Shown in pieces: positions 6,524-6,864 of a stretch of DNA of 6,864 nucleotides. Source of the DNA: Reyranella sp. (GTDB taxonomy: Bacteria > Pseudomonadota > Alphaproteobacteria > Reyranellales > Reyranellaceae). Below the pieces are notes generated by a model. It was not told where the DNA came from, searched no databases, and saw only the letters and a list, made by a program, of their open reading frames with translations. Each line of letters opens with the position of its first letter. The stretch's first letter is position 1. Made by a program: the position numbers and the translations under genes. The stretch lies in assembly GCA_004296815.1 (NCBI GenBank), contig SCVT01000227.1, positions 1 to 6,864 of the forward strand, read 5' to 3'.

Positions 6524-6864
6524 GGAAGCGTAGACGTTGCGGCGAGTCTGGCGCAGCAGCAGCCACCACGCCACCGCGCCGTTCAGCAGGTTCCAGGCGA
6601 TGCCGTTGATGAAGGCGGCGCGGTAGGAGCCGGTCATGTCGAACAGCACGCCGCCCATCCAGCCGCCCAGCGCCATGCCGACCAGGGTGGACGAGATCGC
6701 AAGCCCGACGCGGAAGCCGGCCTCCTTGGGCGGGAAGTATTCGCGCACGATCAGGGCGTAGGACGGCACGATGCCGCCCTGGAACAGGCCGAACATCGCC
6801 GAGGCGAGGTAGAGCGAATTCAGGGAGTCGTCGATCAGGTAGAAGACCAGCGCCACGCACTGCA
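6521..6864 (-). CDS. MFS transporter, C-terminal part (5' end outside the window)
   Basis: The frame is open to the right edge, so only about 113 C-terminal residues of an inner-membrane major facilitator superfamily carrier are visible. The apparent first residue of a shorter frame at 6854-6856 is an internal GTG valine, not a start. Visible parts are the end of one helix (VALVFYLI), a helix around SLYLASAMFGLFQGGIVPSYALIV, the cytoplasmic-loop-like REYFPPKEAGFRVG, then a Gly-rich helix (VGMALGGWMGGVLFDMTG) and a final helix (INGIAWNLLNGAVAWWLLL) ending in an Arg-rich tail (RQTRRN). This is the usual pattern of helices 10-12. Its stop is 9 bp before tarD on the same strand, so it is the best candidate in view for importing the TarD substrate. 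Family call is good; substrate is inferred from context only. Confidence 0.85.
   Translation of the reverse strand, partial: QCVALVFYLIDDSLNSLYLASAMFGLFQGGIVPSYALIVREYFPPKEAGFRVGLAISSTLVGMALGGWMGGVLFDMTGSYRAAFINGIAWNLLNGAVAWWLLLRQTRRNVYAS

Noticed and set aside
1..6864. Search for tRNA, rRNA, CRISPR repeats, insertion-sequence ends or transposase fragments.
   Set aside because: None seen by eye. Genes are contiguous and intact apart from the two cut by the window edges, so there is no sign of a mobile island.

Overview
The window is GC-rich, gene-dense bacterial chromosome with no mobile elements, RNA genes or CRISPR. The gene types suggest an alphaproteobacterium, possibly of the Rhizobiales or Rhodospirillales: a cyclase/TolB-like/TPR fusion, a Bug-type solute receptor, a twin-arginine YHS protein and a Bradyrhizobium-like D-tartrate dehydratase. 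That assignment rests on gene content and base composition only.

Layout, left to right. (1) Plus strand, 3-1823: a class III nucleotide cyclase fused to a membrane segment, a TolB-like domain and TPR repeats; its 5' end lies before the window. (2) Minus strand, 1830-2297: a small exported YHS-domain protein, 6 bp tail-to-tail from the cyclase. (3) Minus strand, 2407-4077: a YbaL/KefB-type CPA2 cation/proton antiporter with a cytoplasmic NAD-binding (RCK/TrkA-N) domain. (4) A 95-bp divergent intergenic region, 4078-4172. (5) Plus strand, 4173-5144: an exported Bug/TctC-type substrate-binding protein with no TctA/TctB membrane partners in view. (6) Plus strand, 5212-5340: a 42-residue lipoprotein, easily missed by length cut-offs. 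(7) Minus strand, 5342-6511: an enolase-superfamily enzyme matching D(-)-tartrate dehydratase (TarD) at every catalytic position. (8) Minus strand, 6521 to window end: the C-terminus of an MFS transporter lying 9 bp upstream of tarD in the same operon.

The clearest functional unit is MFS-tarD, which looks like an uptake-plus-dehydration module turning D-tartrate, or a close sugar-acid relative, into oxaloacetate. The neighbouring Bug receptor binds small carboxylates in characterised relatives and could belong to the same physiology, but it is on the opposite strand and the link is inference. The other genes (cyclase signalling, antiporter, YHS protein) look like ordinary chromosomal genes. 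I did not find a convincing new multi-gene system. The most interesting points are the tartrate module, the overlooked micro-lipoprotein with its odd translation start, the orphan receptor with an altered ligand motif, and two convergent gene pairs with almost no spacer.
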